NCBI GenBank assembly: GCA_013407085.1
Contig: JACCGJ010001447.1
Span: 1 to 64,000, forward strand
Length of the DNA stretch: 64,000 nucleotides
Source of the DNA: Atriophallophorus winterbourni
Taxonomy: Eukaryota; Platyhelminthes; Trematoda; Plagiorchiida; Microphallidae
Reading direction: 5' to 3'
Shown here piece after piece: positions 63,191 to 64,000 of the stretch (its first letter is position 1; each line of letters opens with the position of its first letter). The translations under genes were made by a program, and so were the position numbers. Below the pieces are notes generated by a model. It was not told the origin of the DNA. It did no database searches and worked only from the letters and a program-made list of their open reading frames with translations.

Positions 63191-63539
63191 TTCGTGTTGC
63201 CCTTGCATCTCCAGTTCCGTTCCGCTTGATTTAAACTTGGAACTCCGAAACATTTCAAAACCTTCCGAGCACAATTGGTTACCTCCATCTGATCTTTCTT
63301 CAAACGCCGAATCGTCGTCCACGTCAGTCACGCTGGCTCCAATCGTTTGGATGGGACTGACATCCAAGCGACTTGGGGGAGTTCTTCCTGGTGGCTCACT
63401 CCCCCTCACATTCGATTTGTTGGCCACTCTTCCCGGGCTGCAGGTAATTTTCCTCCTTGCCGTTTTTCCCAAACTTATCCACCGCAAGTTGATTGGGGAG
63501 ACAAATATGATGGTCTACGGTGTATGTGTACGAGAGTAA
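63191..63539 (+). CDS. TRAPPC13: TRAPPC13-like 3' exon(s)
   Basis: The frame from about 63,186 encodes PLDLNLELRN, a serine-rich insertion of roughly 25 residues, then IVWMGLTSKRLGGVLPG and SLPLTFDLLATLPGLQ. It parallels the C-terminal part of animal TRAPPC13 that I recall as MDLVLEM...[44 protein letters not shown] donor lies at 63,443/63,444 in phase 0. The next 45 nt look like a mini-intron ending CCGCAAG at 63,488, after which the frame reaches a stop at 63,537-63,539 as YGVCVRE. Because 45 is a multiple of three and contains no stop, retention cannot be excluded. The acceptor could be 63,183 or 63,190. Confidence 0.62.
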
Positions 63540-63559
63540 AGCTTGGATCATTCATCGTC

Positions 63560-63860
63560 ACCAGGGGCCTTTCTATTTGCTAAGCGGTCGATTGCTCTAT
63601 TGAGGTCATCAAGAGTAGGGGGAGTATCTAGATGTTCAATAGTCGGCAACCGCTCGACATTTTCAAGTACAATTCCCTAGAGTAGAGAGAAGAGAAGTGC
63701 TCTACCCATCTTTACATCTGTTGAGTTTTATCGACAATCGGGTTACCAGATACAGCCTTAAAGGGAGCCGTTTTTGGTTTCTTTAGACCAATGGCTCTCT
63801 TGATCCCATCATACATGCCGTGAACATTTCCTTCCATTCATGGCTAACTCTGCTTGTGCC
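63560..63860 (-). pseudogene. RTE-X copy 4, linker fragment
   Basis: Minus strand matches 10,440-10,720 and 3,040-3,310: the block read as TPPTLDDLNRAIDRLA and the preceding LERLPTIEHLD, plus upstream linker to about 63,830. Small indels break the frame. It lies directly behind the TRAPPC13-like end. Confidence 0.7.
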
Positions 63861-64000
63861 CAAAGGACATAACCCAGTATGGGTCACAGAGGTACACAAA
63901 CCACAGCACCACGTTAAGGGCCAGTCTCCGCCCGATGGACTTCCGTTTGCCTTGTCTGTATCGCTTCGACAGTGTTAAATGCCGGTAAATACCTTCTGTC
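63861..64000. other. Right edge, unassigned
   Basis: No frame or repeat recognised in the last 140 bases. Confidence 0.3.

Noticed and set aside
1..64000. CRISPR array, prokaryotic operon, rRNA or canonical tRNA genes
   Set aside because: No regularly spaced short repeats, ribosome-binding sites or cloverleaf sequences were found; splice sites, LINEs and LTR elements show that the sequence is eukaryotic.

Overview
The window is eukaryotic and reads like a flatworm, most probably a digenean trematode of schistosome type. Three things point that way: host-like genes with 31-33 nt introns, a repeat mix of CR1, RTE and RTE-X LINEs with BEL/Pao and CsRn1-like LTR elements, and a hammerhead ribozyme core of the kind carried by schistosome SINE-like repeats. 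The organism is an inference; no ribosomal or mitochondrial marker is present. Nearly everything is transposable-element sequence in layers of different age, and most long reading frames are reverse transcriptase, endonuclease or ORF1 remnants.

Layout. Positions 1-16.9 kb are an old minus-strand CR1 (called CR1-B here) split by younger insertions: an RTE-X copy, a 5'-truncated CR1 (CR1-A) and an RTE. An RTE-X remnant carrying its own CR1-A insertion lies at the left edge. From 16.9 to 57.8 kb a unit of about 11.7 kb is repeated three times, with a truncated start of a fourth. Each unit has a short CR1 fragment (CR1-E), a small three-exon gene, two more decayed CR1 remnants and then CR1-B. Later insertions distinguish the units: a BEL/Pao element in CR1-B copy 2 (26.4-29.5 kb), an intact full-length CR1 (CR1-C) in copy 3 (43.0-47.9 kb), and a small LTR element with a tRNA-Trp primer site in unit C (55.5-57.5 kb).

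The most interesting object is the small gene at 17,897, 32,529 and 49,199. It has a TATA box, a signal-peptide exon, two tiny phase-1 introns, an 88-residue protein, and a polyadenylation signal 1-2 nt after the stop. Copies A and B are identical over the coding region; copy C differs at 22 positions yet keeps every splice site and the frame. I do not recognise the family. Comparison of the units shows a mosaic of near-identity (A=B, then A=C, then B=C), as expected from gene conversion or unequal exchange.

The right end, 60.3-63.5 kb, holds what look like plus-strand host exons. Two resemble TRAPPC13 (a TRAPP complex subunit) and a third, between them, has a C2-domain-like pattern. They are interleaved with a hammerhead-bearing repeat, RTE fragments and a 1,000-base run of N.
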